Shown: positions 5,128 through 5,698 of the stretch, in pieces
Layout of the letters: each line of letters begins with the position of its first letter
How positions within the stretch are numbered: position 1 is the first letter of the stretch
Assembly: GCA_903825065.1 (NCBI GenBank)
Contig: CAIJZG010000197.1
Coordinates: 1 to 5,698, forward strand
Direction of reading: 5' to 3'
DNA from: an uncultured Bacteroidota bacterium
GTDB lineage: Bacteria > Bacteroidota > Bacteroidia > Chitinophagales > Chitinophagaceae
DNA: 5,698 nt
Position numbers and translations under genes: made by a program
Notes under the pieces: generated by a model
The model's database searches: none
Told to the model about the DNA's origin: nothing
The model's input: only the letters and a program-made list of their open reading frames with translations

Positions 5128-5698
5128 ATGTTTTATTGGTTACAATATTTTGCTGACTGGCTTATCTATTCTGTCTTTGGGATATCTGCTACCACACATT
5201 TAGGGGAAGCATTAAATTTCTTTATTTTCGACACCATCAAAATAGCCATATTACTTTTATTGATCACTATTTTAATGGGTATTGTCAACTCTTACTTCCC
5301 TGTCGAAAAAATACGAAATTATTTGAGTCGTAATAAAATGTACGGACTTGAATATTTATTTGCTTCAACATTTGGTGTAATAACTCCATTCTGTTCCTGT
5401 TCATCCGTTCCCCTCTTTATTGGATTTGTAAAAGGTGGAATTCCTCTGGGGATCACATTTACCTATCTTATTACTGCACCCTTGGTAAACGAAGTGGCTA
5501 TCGCAATTTTTGCTGGAGCTTTTGGGTTTAAGGTAACAGCTTTATATGTAGGTACCGGAATTATTTTGGGAATACTAGGAGGATTTATACTAGGCAAAAT
5601 GAAATTAGAAAAACACCTAACACCCTGGGTTCAAAACATCATTGTTAATGCACAAACTGAAGAAGAATTAGAAGATGACAAACTTACTTTAACACAAA
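5128..5698 (+). CDS. DUF318/COG0701 permease, ArsP/SO_0444-like (partial, C-terminus beyond right edge)
   Basis: This polytopic inner-membrane permease is translated from the ATG at 5128; 190 residues are visible and the frame is still open at the edge. After a partly hydrophobic start there are membrane segments at about 35-57, 74-100, 106-130 and 134-157. The family hallmark TPFCSCSSVP (86-95) is followed by LFIGFVKGGIPLG and by ITAPLVNEVA (115-124). This is the usual signature of the YraQ/ArsP superfamily. Known members export organoarsenicals (ArsP) or have been linked to copper and zinc (SO_0444 of Shewanella). An acidic, probably cytoplasmic loop (about 158-190) follows, and a second membrane repeat is expected outside the window. 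The small redox protein and the Cys-rich rhodanese upstream fit a soft-metal or metalloid substrate, but the ion cannot be named from this sequence. Confidence 0.92.
   Translation, partial: MFYWLQYFADWLIYSVFGISATTHLGEALNFFIFDTIKIAILLLLITILMGIVNSYFPVEKIRNYLSRNKMYGLEYLFASTFGVITPFCSCSSVPLFIGFVKGGIPLGITFTYLITAPLVNEVAIAIFAGAFGFKVTALYVGTGIILGILGGFILGKMKLEKHLTPWVQNIIVNAQTEEELEDDKLTLTQ

Overview
The window is AT-rich and gene-dense. It has no obvious Shine-Dalgarno pattern, and its promoter elements are of the Bacteroidetes type (TAnnTTTG). Protein style (a TolC-like protein encoded with its pump, a lipoprotein adaptor) also fits the Bacteroidota, perhaps a Chitinophaga- or Flavobacteria-like lineage. 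That placement is an inference from sequence style; no marker gene is present.

Two divergent operons share an 83-bp control region at about 4322-4404. The leftward operon (minus strand, about 4321 down to 1 and beyond) encodes, in order, a TetR/AcrR-family regulator, a TolC-like outer-membrane channel, a lipoprotein periplasmic adaptor of the HlyD/AcrA type, and two ABC ATPases. The second ATPase runs off the left edge. The genes are packed with gaps of 8, 10 and 1 nt and a final 8-nt overlap. Gene order and motifs match the E. coli cecR-ybhGFSR drug exporter, with two differences: the double ATPase YbhF is split into two proteins, and the operon carries its own outer-membrane channel. ABC-2 type permeases (YbhS/YbhR-like) are expected just left of the window. 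Together these would form a complete tripartite efflux pump spanning both membranes.

The rightward operon (plus strand, 4405 to the right edge) encodes a small CxxC thioredoxin-fold protein, a rhodanese-domain protein with a cysteine-pair tail, and the N-terminal part of a COG0701/DUF318 (YraQ/ArsP/SO_0444-type) permease. Families of this kind are associated with export of metals, metalloids or organoarsenicals. The small thiol proteins probably handle, reduce or deliver the thiol-reactive substrate; the substrate itself cannot be read from the sequence.

The control region holds a perfect 16-bp palindrome (4327-4342), the likely operator of the TetR protein, beside two back-to-back -7 elements, one for each direction. 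The most notable points are this shared operator, the asymmetric pair of ATPases (one site predicted canonical, one degenerate), and the Cys-pair tail on the rhodanese. No RNA genes, mobile elements, CRISPR arrays or convincing terminators were seen, and there is no gene-free stretch longer than 300 bases.
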